From Stenotrophomonas_A sp036566925 (GTDB taxonomy: Bacteria > Pseudomonadota > Gammaproteobacteria > Xanthomonadales > Xanthomonadaceae): a stretch of DNA of 9,976 bases. Under the pieces are notes generated by a model that saw nothing but the letters and a program-made list of their open reading frames with translations, searched no databases and was not told the origin of the DNA. A program made the position numbers and the translations under genes. This document shows, piece after piece, positions 1 to 9,280 of the stretch. The stretch lies in contig DATCVI010000059.1 of NCBI GenBank assembly GCA_036566925.1, forward strand, positions 1 to 9,976. The letters run 5' to 3'. The stretch's first letter is position 1. The number at the start of each line of letters is the position of its first letter.

Positions 1-715
1 GTGTAGAAGTCACCTCGTAACCGTGCAGGCCGAAGGCGACCCAGGCCCCGCCGGCGGCGAACAACAGCAGCGCGACCACCGCCGACAGGCTGCCGTAGCG
101 GGCAGCGCGATCGGCCACCGGGCCATCGGTCTTCAGGACCAGCATCGCTGCGCCATGGGCCACCAGCATGGCCACGCTGAGCAGGCCGGCGAGCAGGGCG
201 AAAGGCGTCAACAGGCCGAAGAAGCTGCCGGTATAGAACACCCGCATGCTGTCGTCGAAGTGGAACGGCACGCCCAGCAGCACGTTGCCTACGGCCACGC
301 CCATGATCAGCGCCGGGACGAAGCCGCCGACGAACAAGGCCCAGTCCCAGTTATTGCGCCAGCGCTGGCTCGGCAGCTTGCCGCGATACTTGAAGCCGAC
401 CGGACGCAGGATCAGCGCGAACAGGATCAGGAACATCGCCAGGTAGAAGCCGGAGAAACTCACCGCGTACAGCGGTGGCCAGGCGGCGAAGATCGCGCCG
501 CCGCCCAGGATCAGCCACACCTGGTTGCCTTCCCAGACCGGACCGATGGTGTTGACCACCAGCCGGCGCTCGGCATCGTTGCGGGCCACCAGCGGCAGCA
601 GCGTGCCGACGCCGAGGTCAAAACCATCCATCACCGCGAAGCCGATCAGCAAGATGCCCATCAGCAGCCACCACACCAGGCGCAGCGTCGTGTAATCGAG
701 CAATACGAAGTCCAT
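1..715 (-). CDS. cydB: Cytochrome bd quinol oxidase subunit II (CydB), 3' end beyond window
   Basis: CydB is the smaller core membrane subunit of the bd-type terminal oxidase. It pairs with CydA in the inner membrane, which oxidises quinol and reduces O2 to water. The 238 visible residues align by eye with E. coli CydB: the N-terminal helix with LLIGFAVMDGFDLGVG (D30 and D33 correspond to E. coli D26 and D29 of the proton pathway), then VWEGNQVW (E62 at E. coli D58, a conservative swap), GGGAIFAAWPPLY, FRPVGF-like LRPVGFKYR, the WRNNWDW motif and HGYEVTST near the cut. About six hydrophobic helices are visible. Roughly 140 residues should lie off the left edge compared with the ~380 usual. 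The ATG at 715 is preceded by AGGAGA at good spacing and lies 16 bases after the cydA stop, so the two genes are co-transcribed. A cydX subunit gene, if present, would lie off the window. Confidence 0.96.
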   Translation of the reverse strand, partial: MDFVLLDYTTLRLVWWLLMGILLIGFAVMDGFDLGVGTLLPLVARNDAERRLVVNTIGPVWEGNQVWLILGGGAIFAAWPPLYAVSFSGFYLAMFLILFALILRPVGFKYRGKLPSQRWRNNWDWALFVGGFVPALIMGVAVGNVLLGVPFHFDDSMRVFYTGSFFGLLTPFALLAGLLSVAMLVAHGAAMLVLKTDGPVADRAARYGSLSAVVALLLFAAGGAWVAFGLHGYEVTST

Positions 716-731
716 GTGAGTTCTCCTGCGC

Positions 732-2324
732 TTACGGCTGGCCGCCGGCGAGCGCTTCGGTGCTGAGGGGGGCATCGGGGGACTTGCGGGCCTGCAGCGA
801 AGGCAGGATTTCCTCCGGCCCCAGCTTGATCGCCTTCAGCATCAGCTTGATCTCGATCACCAGTAGCACGGTATAGAGCAGCACGAACCCGCACAGCGTG
901 GTCAGGATCTGGTGCAGCGCCAGGCCCGAGGCGGCGTAGAACGTCGGCAGCACACCTTCCACCGCCCACGGCTGGCGGCCGTATTCGGCCACGAACCAGC
1001 CGCACTCGATCGCGATCCACGGCAACGGCAAGGTCCATAACGCCAACTTCAGGAACCAGCGCTTGTCCTCGAAGTTGTGCTTGCAGGAGAACCAGAACGC
1101 CATGGCGAAGAAGGCGATCAGGTAGAAGCCGATCGCGGCCATGATGCGGAAGGTCCAGAACAGCGGTAGCACGCGCGGCACCGTGTCCATCGCCGCTTGC
1201 GATATCTGCTCGGGCGTGGCGTTGACGATGTCTTCGCGATAGCGCTTGAGCAGCAGGCCGTGGCCCAGGTCCTGCCAATGGCGGTCGAACATCTCGCGCG
1301 CTTCGGTATCGTTCTTGTCCTTGCGCAGGCGTTCCAGCGCACCGTAGGCGAGCTGGCCGCCGCGAATGCGATGCTCGGCGCGCTCCACCAGTTCGAGGAT
1401 GCCCGGGATCGGCTGGTTCAACGAGCGGGTGGCGATCAGGCCCATCAGGTAGGGGATCTTGATCGCGAAATCATTCTGCTGGGTCTTCTGGTTGGGGATG
1501 CCGAAGGCGGTGAAGTCGGCCGGTGCCTGTTCGGTCTCCCACATCGCCTCGATCGCCGCCAGCTTCATCTTCTGGTGCTCGTTGGCGGCATAGCCGCTTT
1601 CATCGCCCAGCACGACCACCGACAGTGAAGACAGCAGGCCGAAGGCCGCCGCCACCGCGAACGAGCGCCGCGCCACTTCGCGGTGGCGCCCGCGCAGGAG
1701 GTAGAAAGCGCTGATCGACATCACGAACACCGCACCGGTGACGTAGCCGGCCGAGACCGTATGCACGAATTTGGCCTGCGCCACCGGGTTGAACACCACC
1801 GCCATGAAGTCGACCACCTCCATGCGCATGGTGTCCGGGTTGAAGACCGCCCCGGTCGGGTTCTGCATCCAGCCGTTGGCCACCAGGATCCACAGTGCCG
1901 ACAGGTTCGTGCCCAGGGCCATCAGCCAGGTCACCGCCAGGTGCTGCACGCGGGTGAGACGGTTCCAGCCGAAGAAGAACAAGCCGATGAAGGTCGCTTC
2001 GAGGAAGAACGCCATCAACCCTTCGATCGCCAGTGGGGCGCCGAAGATATCGCCGACGTAATGGCTGTAGTAGGACCAGTTCATGCCGAACTGGAACTCC
2101 ATGACGATGCCGGTGCCGACACCCATCGCGAAGTTGATGCCGAACAGGACGCCCCAGAAGATCGTCATGCGCCGCCAGACCTCGCGGCCGGTCATGACAT
2201 ACACGCTCTCCATGATCGCGATCATGAAAGAGAGGCCGAGGGTGAGGGGGACGAACAGGAAGTGGTACATCACGGTCAGTGCGAACTGAAGCCGCGACAA
2301 ATCGACGACTGTCATGTCGATCAT
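732..2324 (-). CDS. cydA: Cytochrome bd quinol oxidase subunit I (CydA), long Q-loop type
   Basis: CydA is the haem-bearing core subunit of cytochrome bd and holds the quinol site and hemes b558, b595 and d. At 530 residues it matches E. coli CydA (522) closely along its whole length. Visible equivalents, with E. coli numbers: H21 (H19, haem ligand), E101 and E109 (E99, E107), H188 (H186, b558 ligand), M395 (M393, b558 ligand), E447 (E445, haem ligand) and the GRQPW signature at 449-453. The periplasmic Q-loop runs from about 240 to 385 with K254 and E259 (K252, E257, quinol oxidation). It is of the long, E. coli-like class rather than the short-loop class. The ATG at 2324 has AAAGGA 10 bases upstream. 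An in-frame ATG at codon 4 is possible but would put that site 19 bases away. Transcription is probably FNR/ANR-activated from the divergent region with cydD. It is the first gene of the cydAB operon. Confidence 0.98.
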   Translation of the reverse strand: MIDMTVVDLSRLQFALTVMYHFLFVPLTLGLSFMIAIMESVYVMTGREVWRRMTIFWGVLFGINFAMGVGTGIVMEFQFGMNWSYYSHYVGDIFGAPLAIEGLMAFFLEATFIGLFFFGWNRLTRVQHLAVTWLMALGTNLSALWILVANGWMQNPTGAVFNPDTMRMEVVDFMAVVFNPVAQAKFVHTVSAGYVTGAVFVMSISAFYLLRGRHREVARRSFAVAAAFGLLSSLSVVVLGDESGYAANEHQKMKLAAIEAMWETEQAPADFTAFGIPNQKTQQNDFAIKIPYLMGLIATRSLNQPIPGILELVERAEHRIRGGQLAYGALERLRKDKNDTEAREMFDRHWQDLGHGLLLKRYREDIVNATPEQISQAAMDTVPRVLPLFWTFRIMAAIGFYLIAFFAMAFWFSCKHNFEDKRWFLKLALWTLPLPWIAIECGWFVAEYGRQPWAVEGVLPTFYAASGLALHQILTTLCGFVLLYTVLLVIEIKLMLKAIKLGPEEILPSLQARKSPDAPLSTEALAGGQP

Positions 2325-2334
2325 GGCTGGGGCG

Positions 2335-2340
2335 TCCTTT
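2335..2340 (-). promoter_or_regulatory. Ribosome binding site of cydA
   Basis: AAAGGA on the minus strand lies 10 bases before the ATG at 2324 and 19 before the next in-frame ATG at 2315. It decides for the upstream start of cydA. Confidence 0.6.
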
Positions 2341-2361
2341 GGACGGGTGGGAGCTGGGCAA

Positions 2362-2367
2362 ATGATC
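2362..2367 (-). promoter_or_regulatory. Probable -10 element of the cydA promoter
   Basis: GATCAT on the minus strand keeps the A2, A5 and T6 of the sigma-70 -10 consensus. If the FNR-type box centred at 2396.5 acts at -41.5, the transcript starts at 2355 and the -10 must span 2362-2367, exactly where this hexamer is. The leader would be about 31 nt and would include the cydA ribosome binding site. No good -35 is present, as expected for a class II activator-dependent promoter. The position is inferred from geometry, not measured. Confidence 0.5.
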
Positions 2368-2389
2368 TGATGCGATGGTGCGCCCGGCG

Positions 2390-2403
2390 TTGATCCAGAT
2401 CAA
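2390..2403. promoter_or_regulatory. Perfect FNR/ANR-type operator between cydA and cydD
   Basis: TTGATCCAGATCAA is a perfect match to the TTGAT-N4-ATCAA consensus recognised by FNR/ANR-family oxygen sensors, with complete dyad symmetry in the half sites. It lies between the divergent cydAB and cydDC operons, 72 bases (centre to ATG) upstream of cydA, which suits activation of cydA at -41.5. In many proteobacteria cytochrome bd genes are controlled by such regulators. Its last base overlaps an ATG at 2403 that opens the cydD frame, which argues that this ATG is not the true cydD start. Whether it also acts on cydD is open: the best cydD -10 would place it near -87. Confidence 0.85.
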
Positions 2404-2471
2404 TGCGGCATGCGGTCACTGCGACAATCCTTCACACCCCCGGCCGGCGCGCTGCATCCGCGCTGTCCGCA

Positions 2472-2477
2472 TACAAT
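2472..2477 (+). promoter_or_regulatory. Candidate -10 element for cydD
   Basis: TACAAT matches the sigma-70 -10 consensus at five of six positions. It would start a transcript near 2484, giving a leader of about 30 nt to the TTG start proposed for cydD at 2514. No convincing -35 lies 16-18 bases upstream (GC-rich sequence), so activity would need help from an activator or an unusual promoter. A weaker alternative, GACAAT at 2423-2428, would suit the FNR box at about -38 to -40. Confidence 0.35.
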
Positions 2478-2513
2478 CGCGCCAGCCCCCGCCGCGAGCC
2501 CGCCGAGAGCGCA

Positions 2514-4219
<1,706 letters not shown>

Positions 4220-4223
<4 letters not shown>

Positions 4224-5884
4224 ACCCCGATCGCAACCGCGACAGCCTGTGGCAAGTGTTCGCGCGCCACCGCGGCCGGCTCGCGCTGACCGCGGTGCTG
4301 GTCGCCACGACCATGCTCGCCGGCGTTGGGCTGCTGTCGTTGTCCGGCGGCTTCCTGGTGGCCACGGCGTTAGCGGCGGGGATGGCGGCCGATTTCAACT
4401 TCTTCTCGCCCTCCGCCGGGGTGCGCGGCCTGACGATGGCGCGCATCGCCTCGCGCTACGCCGAGAAATTGGTGGGCCACGACGTCACCCTGCGCATCGC
4501 CCGCGACCTGCGCGTGTGGTTCTTCCGCCGCGCGCTACCGCTGGCGCCGGCGCGGCTTGGCGCCAGCCGCATCGGCGACCTGCTGGCACGGCTGATGTCC
4601 GATATTGCCGAGGTCGATGGCCTGGTAGTACGCGCACTGGCGCCGCTACTGGCGCTGGTGGTGGTCGGCGTATGTGGCGTGGCCGCGGCGGCGTGGATCT
4701 ACCTGCCGGCCGCGTTGCTGTTAGCGGCATTGGCGCTGGCGGTGGGCGTGCTGGTGCCCTCGCAGGTCGCCTGGGGCGCACGGCGTCGCGAAGCACGCCG
4801 CGCGCGCCAACGCATGGCATTGCGCACGCTCGCCTTCGAAGGACTGGAAGGGGCCGCCGACCTGGTCGCGGTCGAGGCCACCACCAGCTGGATCGCACGC
4901 GTCGAGCAGGCGGCGGGCGCCGTGGGCGAAAGCGACCGCCGGCGCCGACGACGCCTGGTCGGCGGGCAGCTGCTGCACGCGGCGTGTGGCGCCGGTGGCT
5001 TGGTCGGCATGCTCTGGCTGGCGCTGGCGGCAGCGCAGCGCGGCGTGCTGGCGCCGGAATTGGCGGCGGCGTTGGTGTTCATGACCCTGGCCCTGCTGGA
5101 AGTGTGGGCGGGCGCCGGGCTGGCCTGGCAGGCGCTGTGGGCAGGACGGGTGGCGGCACAGCGACTGCAGGAGATCGTCGATATGCCTGCCAGCGTGACC
5201 GAGCCCATGGTGCCCCAGCAGATTGCCGGACAGGGCACCTTGCGCTTCGAACAAGTGCTGTTCGCCTGGCCCGGCAGCGAGCGCGCGGTGCTCGATGGCC
5301 TTGAGCTGACGTTGCAACCGGGCGAGCGCATCGCCATCGGCGGCGACAGCGGGAGTGGCAAGACCACCCTGTCGGCACTGTTGCTGCGTCTGTGGGATCC
5401 GCAGCAGGGCCGGGTGAGCTGGGATGGCGTCGCGCTGACGGAATTTGCCCAAGAACAATGGCATCGCCACGTCGCCTGGATGCCGCAGAACGCGCCGGTT
5501 TTCGCCGGCAGCATCGCCGAGAACCTGCGCATCGGCGCGCCCGAAGCCGACGATGCAGCGCTATGGCAGGTGCTGGCGCAAGTGCGCCTGGAGCAATGGA
5601 CGCGTGCGCAGGGCGGCCTGGACACCTGGGTCGGCGAGAATGGCGCGACGATGTCCGCCGGGCAGGCTCGGCGGTTGGCGTTGGCGCGTGCGCTGTTGCG
5701 GCACGCGCCGCTGCTGGTGCTCGACGAGCCGACCGAAGGGCTGGACGTAGACACCGCCCATGCCTTGTTGCTGGACTTGGCGCAGGCACTGGGCCCGCGC
5801 AGCCTGTTGATGATCACCCACGATGCGTTGCCGGACGGGGTCGTTCACCGGCATTACCGCATGCAGGACGGCCGGCTCTTGTAG
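4220..5884 (+). CDS. cydC: Thiol/haem ABC transporter subunit CydC
   Basis: CydC is the partner of CydD in the inner-membrane ABC transporter that supports assembly of cytochrome bd. The 554 residues start with an ATG overlapping the cydD TGA (ATGA), so the two are translationally coupled. The membrane domain (about 20-310) carries the CydC-typical LSLSGGFLVATA, PSAGVRG and EKLVGHD segments. H87 in the last corresponds to E. coli CydC H85, implicated in haem contact. The nucleotide-binding domain shows Walker A GDSGSGKTT (375-383), Q-loop Q423, signature MSAGQ (478-482, a degenerate form of LSGGQ), Walker B LLVLDE (498-503) and H534. The protein stops right after YRMQDGRLL, while E. coli CydC (573) continues for about 20 residues past this point. 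The TAG stop is the TAG of a GTAG-headed REP element, so the C-terminus may have been trimmed by it. Confidence 0.96.
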
Positions 5885-5936
5885 GAGCGGCTTTAGCCGC
5901 GACCGGAGACCATCGGTCGCGGGAAGGTCTCCGCGA
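5881..5936. repeat. GTAG-headed REP-type element with competing hairpins; likely bidirectional terminator
   Basis: The sequence begins with the GTAG head and a GCGGC-TTTA-GCCGC hairpin (5887-5900), typical of REP elements of Stenotrophomonas, Xanthomonas and Pseudomonas. Next comes GCGACCG (5899-5905) pairing with CGGTCGC (5914-5920). Two alternative stems compete with the second hairpin: GGAGACC (5905-5911) with GGTCTCC (5926-5932), and TCGCGG (5917-5922) with CCGCGA (5931-5936). It fills the 58-base gap between the converging cydC and the glycosidase-like gene, so it probably ends or shields both transcripts, although no U-tract is present. Its TAG is the cydC stop codon. Membership of a dispersed family is from recognition of the motif; copy number cannot be seen here. 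Confidence 0.8.
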
Positions 5937-5942
5937 GCAACC

Positions 5943-8900
5943 TCACGGTGATGCCTTATCCCACCGCGCCTCCAAGGTGCGGAACGGTTTAGCCAGGCGG
6001 ATGCCTTGCGCGTCGTAGTCCTCCACCCGCTTGCCATCCACGCGCACCTCGCTCGGCCGCTGTCGGTTCGGCCAGGTCACCTGCACCGGCGTATCGGCGC
6101 GCAAGCCCTTGGCCAGTGTCAGCTGCAGCCGATCGCCCTGCTGCCGCGCCTGCAGGCCAAGCTTGCCGAACGCGGTCGGCAAGCTGTCGATCGCCACGCC
6201 GTCGCCAACCAGCCACGCCATCGGCGTGCCCGGCAGCAGCACCAGCGCGTCGTCGTCCTCGCGCATCAGCATGCCGTACAGCGTGCGCGCGTATTCGGCG
6301 CCGATCCAGGTGTGCGGCATGTCGCCGAGGTAGCCGGGATAGCGCAGCCGCGAATGCACCACTTCGGCCAGCACCTGCCACGGCAGCGGACGCCGATGCG
6401 CCATCAACAGCGACAACAATTCGTTGGCATCGTCGACCCGGTCCAGGTGCACGTAGGTGAGGACGTTGCGCATCTCGTACGGGGTGTAGGCGAACAGCGC
6501 ATCGGGCTGCTCGCGCGCACGCACGTCGGCCATATAGCGGTCGAAGGTCGTGCTCAGGACCTGTGGCGGTAGGATCGCCTTCTGGCCGGTCGGATCGAGC
6601 GCGATCGACACGCTGGTCGGGTCGCCATCGCCGAGGTCGGCCGAGGCCGGCATCACGTCGCTGCCTTTCCAGGCGATGGTGGCGCGGATCGAGGCGGCGA
6701 CCGAGTCGCGCAGTGCGACGTACTGTTCGCGCGCCCAGGCGGCGGTGGCGGTGTCGCCGAGTTGTTCGGCCAGCCAGGCGCCGTCCTGCCAGCCCTTCAA
6801 TGCCCAGTAGTCGTCCCAGTAACTGTGGGTCGGGCTGGAATAGCCTTCGTGGCTGATCGAAGGCGCGATGATGCCGGCGTAGCGCTCCGGCGCGGGCTGG
6901 TCGGCCATGTAGCCGGGCACCAGCGTGCGCTCGCGCAACGCCTGCATGAAGTGCATTGCCGCGATCACCTTGGGCAGGTAGTCGCGCACGCTCTCCGCGC
7001 CTCCATCCAATCGCGCTACATCGGCGACCAGGTTGATGTATTCGCCCTGGCTGTCGTATTCGATGTCCGACCCGAAGCCGCGGTTGACGCTGCCGTCTTC
7101 GTTGAGGATCGGCGAGACCAGGCCGTTGGCGTGCACGGCGTGCTCGGAGTACCAATGCAGGTAGTCGCGCGCGACCTTCGGCTGGCCCATGCGCAGCAGC
7201 GCCGATGCGGTAGCGGCGCCATCGCGGATGAAGGAGCGGTTGTAGTTGCGCGGTCCCGGCTGCATCGCCGGCCCGGTCTGGTTGAGCAGCATGTAAGCGC
7301 CTTGCGCGCGCAGCATGTCCACCAGCGAGTTGTCGGGCAGGCGCAGGCCGATGTTGCCGAAGCGCGCCTGCCATTGCGTGGCGAGTTTATCGGCGGCGGT
7401 GTCGAAGGCCTTGCCGGCATCGGCTTGCCATGCGCTGCGATCCACGGGCGCTGCCGGCGGCAGCTCGCCGCTCTTTGCATCGCGTGGCTGGGTACCGAGC
7501 GGGAAGGCGACGACGATGTCGCGATGGGCGCCGGGGGCGAGCTTGACGTCGAACGCCATCACCGCCGAGGCCAGGCCCGCCGGGTCCTGCGCCTGGCTTG
7601 CGGACGGCGCTTGCCCGTTGGCGATCTTCGCGGTCGGTTCTTCTTCGCCGTGCGTTCCGAACCCGCTCGCGCCGCGCGCATCGACCGGCGTCAGCGCCGA
7701 GACCAGGACGCGTCCGTTCACGCGCACATCGGTGGCGTTGGCCGGACCTTCCAGGGCGATGTCCTTGATCGAAGAAACACCGCCATGCTGCCACGGCGGG
7801 TTGACCTGGATCGGCCGCACCAACAGCGACAACGTACCGCTGGTGGCGCCCGCGCCGGTGTTCTCGACGCGGTAGCGCACCAGCGTCACCGGCTGGCCGT
7901 TGCGCTGTTCGATCGCCATGGCCTGGTTGTGGATCTGCAATTGCGGCCGCGCCTGCCATTGCACGGTCGGCATCGGCATCCAGCCTTCGCGCAAGGATTG
8001 CGTGCGCGCGACGCTGTCGGCGCTCACCGCGCCCTGCGCGTCGCGCCAGATTGCCTGCACCATCGGCGCGCCCTTGAAGGCTTCGAGGTTGCCGAACTCG
8101 TCGAAGATGGATTTCTGCCGCCCCGCCGGCACGCCCACGACGGTCCAGTAGACCTGCTGTTGATGCAGCTGCGCCGGGAACAGCGCGGCGTGTTCGCGGC
8201 TGGCGAGGACTTCGAAGCGCTTGGTCGGGCTCAGCACTTGCTCGGGGCCCAGCAGGCGCAGCCGGCGGATGCGCGGGGCGGCGCCGTCGAGGCCGGCGAG
8301 CAGGCGCAGGGCGGTGGGCTTGAACGCTTCCGGGGCGGCGAGGAAAGACGTTTCGCCGGCACTGCCTGGGTCTTCGGCGACGGTGCGCCAGGTGCCGTTG
8401 CCTTCGCGCGCCTGCAGGCGTGCGCCGTGGCGCGGGCCGTCCCACCACACTTCGAGGCCGGCGATGGCATCGGCGCGCGGCAGCGCGATCTCGACCGCGC
8501 CGGCGGCGTCTTGCGCGGCCGGCATCGCCAGCGCTTGCGCGCTGCCTTGCCAGACGCGCGCGGCGTCGTTGGGCAGGCCCACCAGGCGGGCTGCCGCAGT
8601 GGTTGCGGCGAGGGGTTCGAATTCGAGCACCGACACCCCCCAGTCGGCGGTGCGTTCGGGGCTGGCCAGGCGCAGGTAGCGGGCCTGGCGGGCGGGGAAG
8701 AACAGGTAGTCGGTGGCGCCGCGCGAGTCGGTGCTGGTGTACACGTCGTCCCAGGTCTTGCCGTCGCGCGAGGCCTGGATGCGGTAGCCGACGGCGAAGC
8801 CGCTGTCCCAGTGCAGGCGCACGCCGCCGACTTCGGCGGGGCGGCCGAGGTCGAGCTGGAACCAGTGGCCGGGACTGAAGGCGCCGCCCCAGCGAGTGGT

Positions 8901-9062
8901 TTCGTCGCCGTCGATGGCGTGTGCCGGGGCAAGGGCGGCGACTTGGCGGGAGGAGGCGCTGGCCTGCCATTGGCTGCGCGGGGGCAGGGCGTCGGCGGCC
9001 AGCAGGGGCGGCGAGGCGAGTGCGGCGGCGAGCAGGAGCAGGGACGAGGTCAGGCGCGGCAT
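5943..9062 (-). CDS. Exported discoidin-domain protein with glycosidase-like (alpha/alpha)6 module
   Basis: This is a 1039-residue exported protein. Residues 1-23 form a Sec signal peptide (hydrophobic LLLLAAALA, cleavage near LLAA-D) with no lipobox. Residues about 30-150 form an F5/8 type C (discoidin, CBM32-like) domain with HAIDGDETTRWGG, WFQLDLG and ARYLRLA. A second, weaker copy spans about 155-272. A beta-rich stretch at 280-530 is followed by an all-helical module at about 570-930 with NYNRSFIRDGA, DIEYDSQGEY, HSYWDDYWALKGW, PYEMRN and MPHTWIGAEYAR. This resembles (alpha/alpha)6 glycosidases such as the GH15/GH63/GH78-like folds. A small C-terminal beta domain starts near LLPGTPMAWL. 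D614, E668, E674, D750/D751 and E923 are candidate catalytic acids (inference). I cannot name a GH family or substrate. It probably acts on a plant or microbial glycan in the periplasm or outside the cell. The ATG at 9062 lacks a Shine-Dalgarno sequence. The gene stands alone, converging on cydC. Confidence 0.85.
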   Translation of the reverse strand: MPRLTSSLLLLAAALASPPLLAADALPPRSQWQASASSRQVAALAPAHAIDGDETTRWGGAFSPGHWFQLDLGRPAEVGGVRLHWDSGFAVGYRIQASRDGKTWDDVYTSTDSRGATDYLFFPARQARYLRLASPERTADWGVSVLEFEPLAATTAAARLVGLPNDAARVWQGSAQALAMPAAQDAAGAVEIALPRADAIAGLEVWWDGPRHGARLQAREGNGTWRTVAEDPGSAGETSFLAAPEAFKPTALRLLAGLDGAAPRIRRLRLLGPEQVLSPTKRFEVLASREHAALFPAQLHQQQVYWTVVGVPAGRQKSIFDEFGNLEAFKGAPMVQAIWRDAQGAVSADSVARTQSLREGWMPMPTVQWQARPQLQIHNQAMAIEQRNGQPVTLVRYRVENTGAGATSGTLSLLVRPIQVNPPWQHGGVSSIKDIALEGPANATDVRVNGRVLVSALTPVDARGASGFGTHGEEEPTAKIANGQAPSASQAQDPAGLASAVMAFDVKLAPGAHRDIVVAFPLGTQPRDAKSGELPPAAPVDRSAWQADAGKAFDTAADKLATQWQARFGNIGLRLPDNSLVDMLRAQGAYMLLNQTGPAMQPGPRNYNRSFIRDGAATASALLRMGQPKVARDYLHWYSEHAVHANGLVSPILNEDGSVNRGFGSDIEYDSQGEYINLVADVARLDGGAESVRDYLPKVIAAMHFMQALRERTLVPGYMADQPAPERYAGIIAPSISHEGYSSPTHSYWDDYWALKGWQDGAWLAEQLGDTATAAWAREQYVALRDSVAASIRATIAWKGSDVMPASADLGDGDPTSVSIALDPTGQKAILPPQVLSTTFDRYMADVRAREQPDALFAYTPYEMRNVLTYVHLDRVDDANELLSLLMAHRRPLPWQVLAEVVHSRLRYPGYLGDMPHTWIGAEYARTLYGMLMREDDDALVLLPGTPMAWLVGDGVAIDSLPTAFGKLGLQARQQGDRLQLTLAKGLRADTPVQVTWPNRQRPSEVRVDGKRVEDYDAQGIRLAKPFRTLEARWDKASP

Positions 9063-9094
9063 GAGATGGGCGTTGTTGCGGTGGGGATTGCCAC

Positions 9095-9100
9095 GTTATC
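9095..9100 (-). promoter_or_regulatory. Possible -10 element for the discoidin/glycosidase-like gene
   Basis: GATAAC on the minus strand matches the -10 consensus at four of six positions. It would start transcription near 9088, 26 bases before the ATG. No recognisable -35 is found at the correct distance, where the LacI-type operator begins (9107-9120). An operator placed between -35 and -10 would suit repression. Confidence 0.3.
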
Positions 9101-9106
9101 AGCGGG

Positions 9107-9120
9107 AGAAAACGTTTACA
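9107..9120. promoter_or_regulatory. Candidate LacI/GalR-family operator
   Basis: AGAAAACGTTTACA matches the symmetrical LacI/GalR-type sequence TGTAAACGTTTACA at 12 of 14 positions. The right half (CGTTTACA) is perfect, and the central CpG step and A-tracts are intact. It lies 45 bases upstream of the start of the glycosidase-like gene, the usual place for local sugar-responsive repression. LacI-family regulators of sugar-uptake and glycan-degradation genes are common in Xanthomonadaceae. The cognate regulator is not in the window. Confidence 0.5.
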
Positions 9121-9176
9121 TGCTGCAGTGCGGTGGGGTGGGGCCGCGCTTTCTTCTGCTGAGGGTTGGTCGGGGG

Positions 9177-9280
9177 GCGGCCGGGGGTAGGCGCATTCGC
9201 GACACGCATGAACCCATCCATGGGGCTCCTTGGCGACGTCCCTGTCGCCAAGGGTCCCGAATGCGCCTTCCCCCGGCCGC
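9177..9280. repeat. 104-nt cloverleaf-like imperfect palindrome, probable dispersed intergenic repeat
   Basis: The outer arms 9177-9199 and 9258-9280 are complementary at 22 of 23 positions, with a single T:T mismatch at 9188/9269. Inside them are a 5-bp hairpin (CCCAT 9213-9217 with ATGGG 9220-9224) and a 10-bp hairpin (CCTTGGCGAC 9228-9237 with GTCGCCAAGG 9244-9253, loop of 6). The whole can form a three-stem cloverleaf in RNA or an extruded cruciform in DNA. It resembles intergenic palindromes I associate with Xanthomonas and Stenotrophomonas genomes, whose spurious translations appear in small hypothetical proteins. That link is from memory and needs a copy search. It could be a non-autonomous mobile element, a transcription barrier or a structured RNA. 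Confidence 0.75.

Noticed and set aside
1..30. cydX small subunit gene next to cydB
   Set aside because: It would lie downstream of cydB, outside the window; nothing in the visible sequence encodes it.
23..766. 247-residue plus-strand open frame opposite cydB
   Set aside because: Gln/His/Arg-rich composition with no family resemblance; it is the antisense shadow of cydB, whose minus-strand reading matches E. coli CydB throughout.
1683..2393. 236-residue plus-strand open frame opposite cydA
   Set aside because: Low-complexity His/Glu/Arg-rich translation of the complement of a well conserved gene; no start signal.
7387..8970. 527-residue minus-strand frame overlapping the discoidin-domain gene
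   Set aside because: Arg/Pro-rich frame-shifted shadow of the same strand; the main frame carries the signal peptide and domain motifs.
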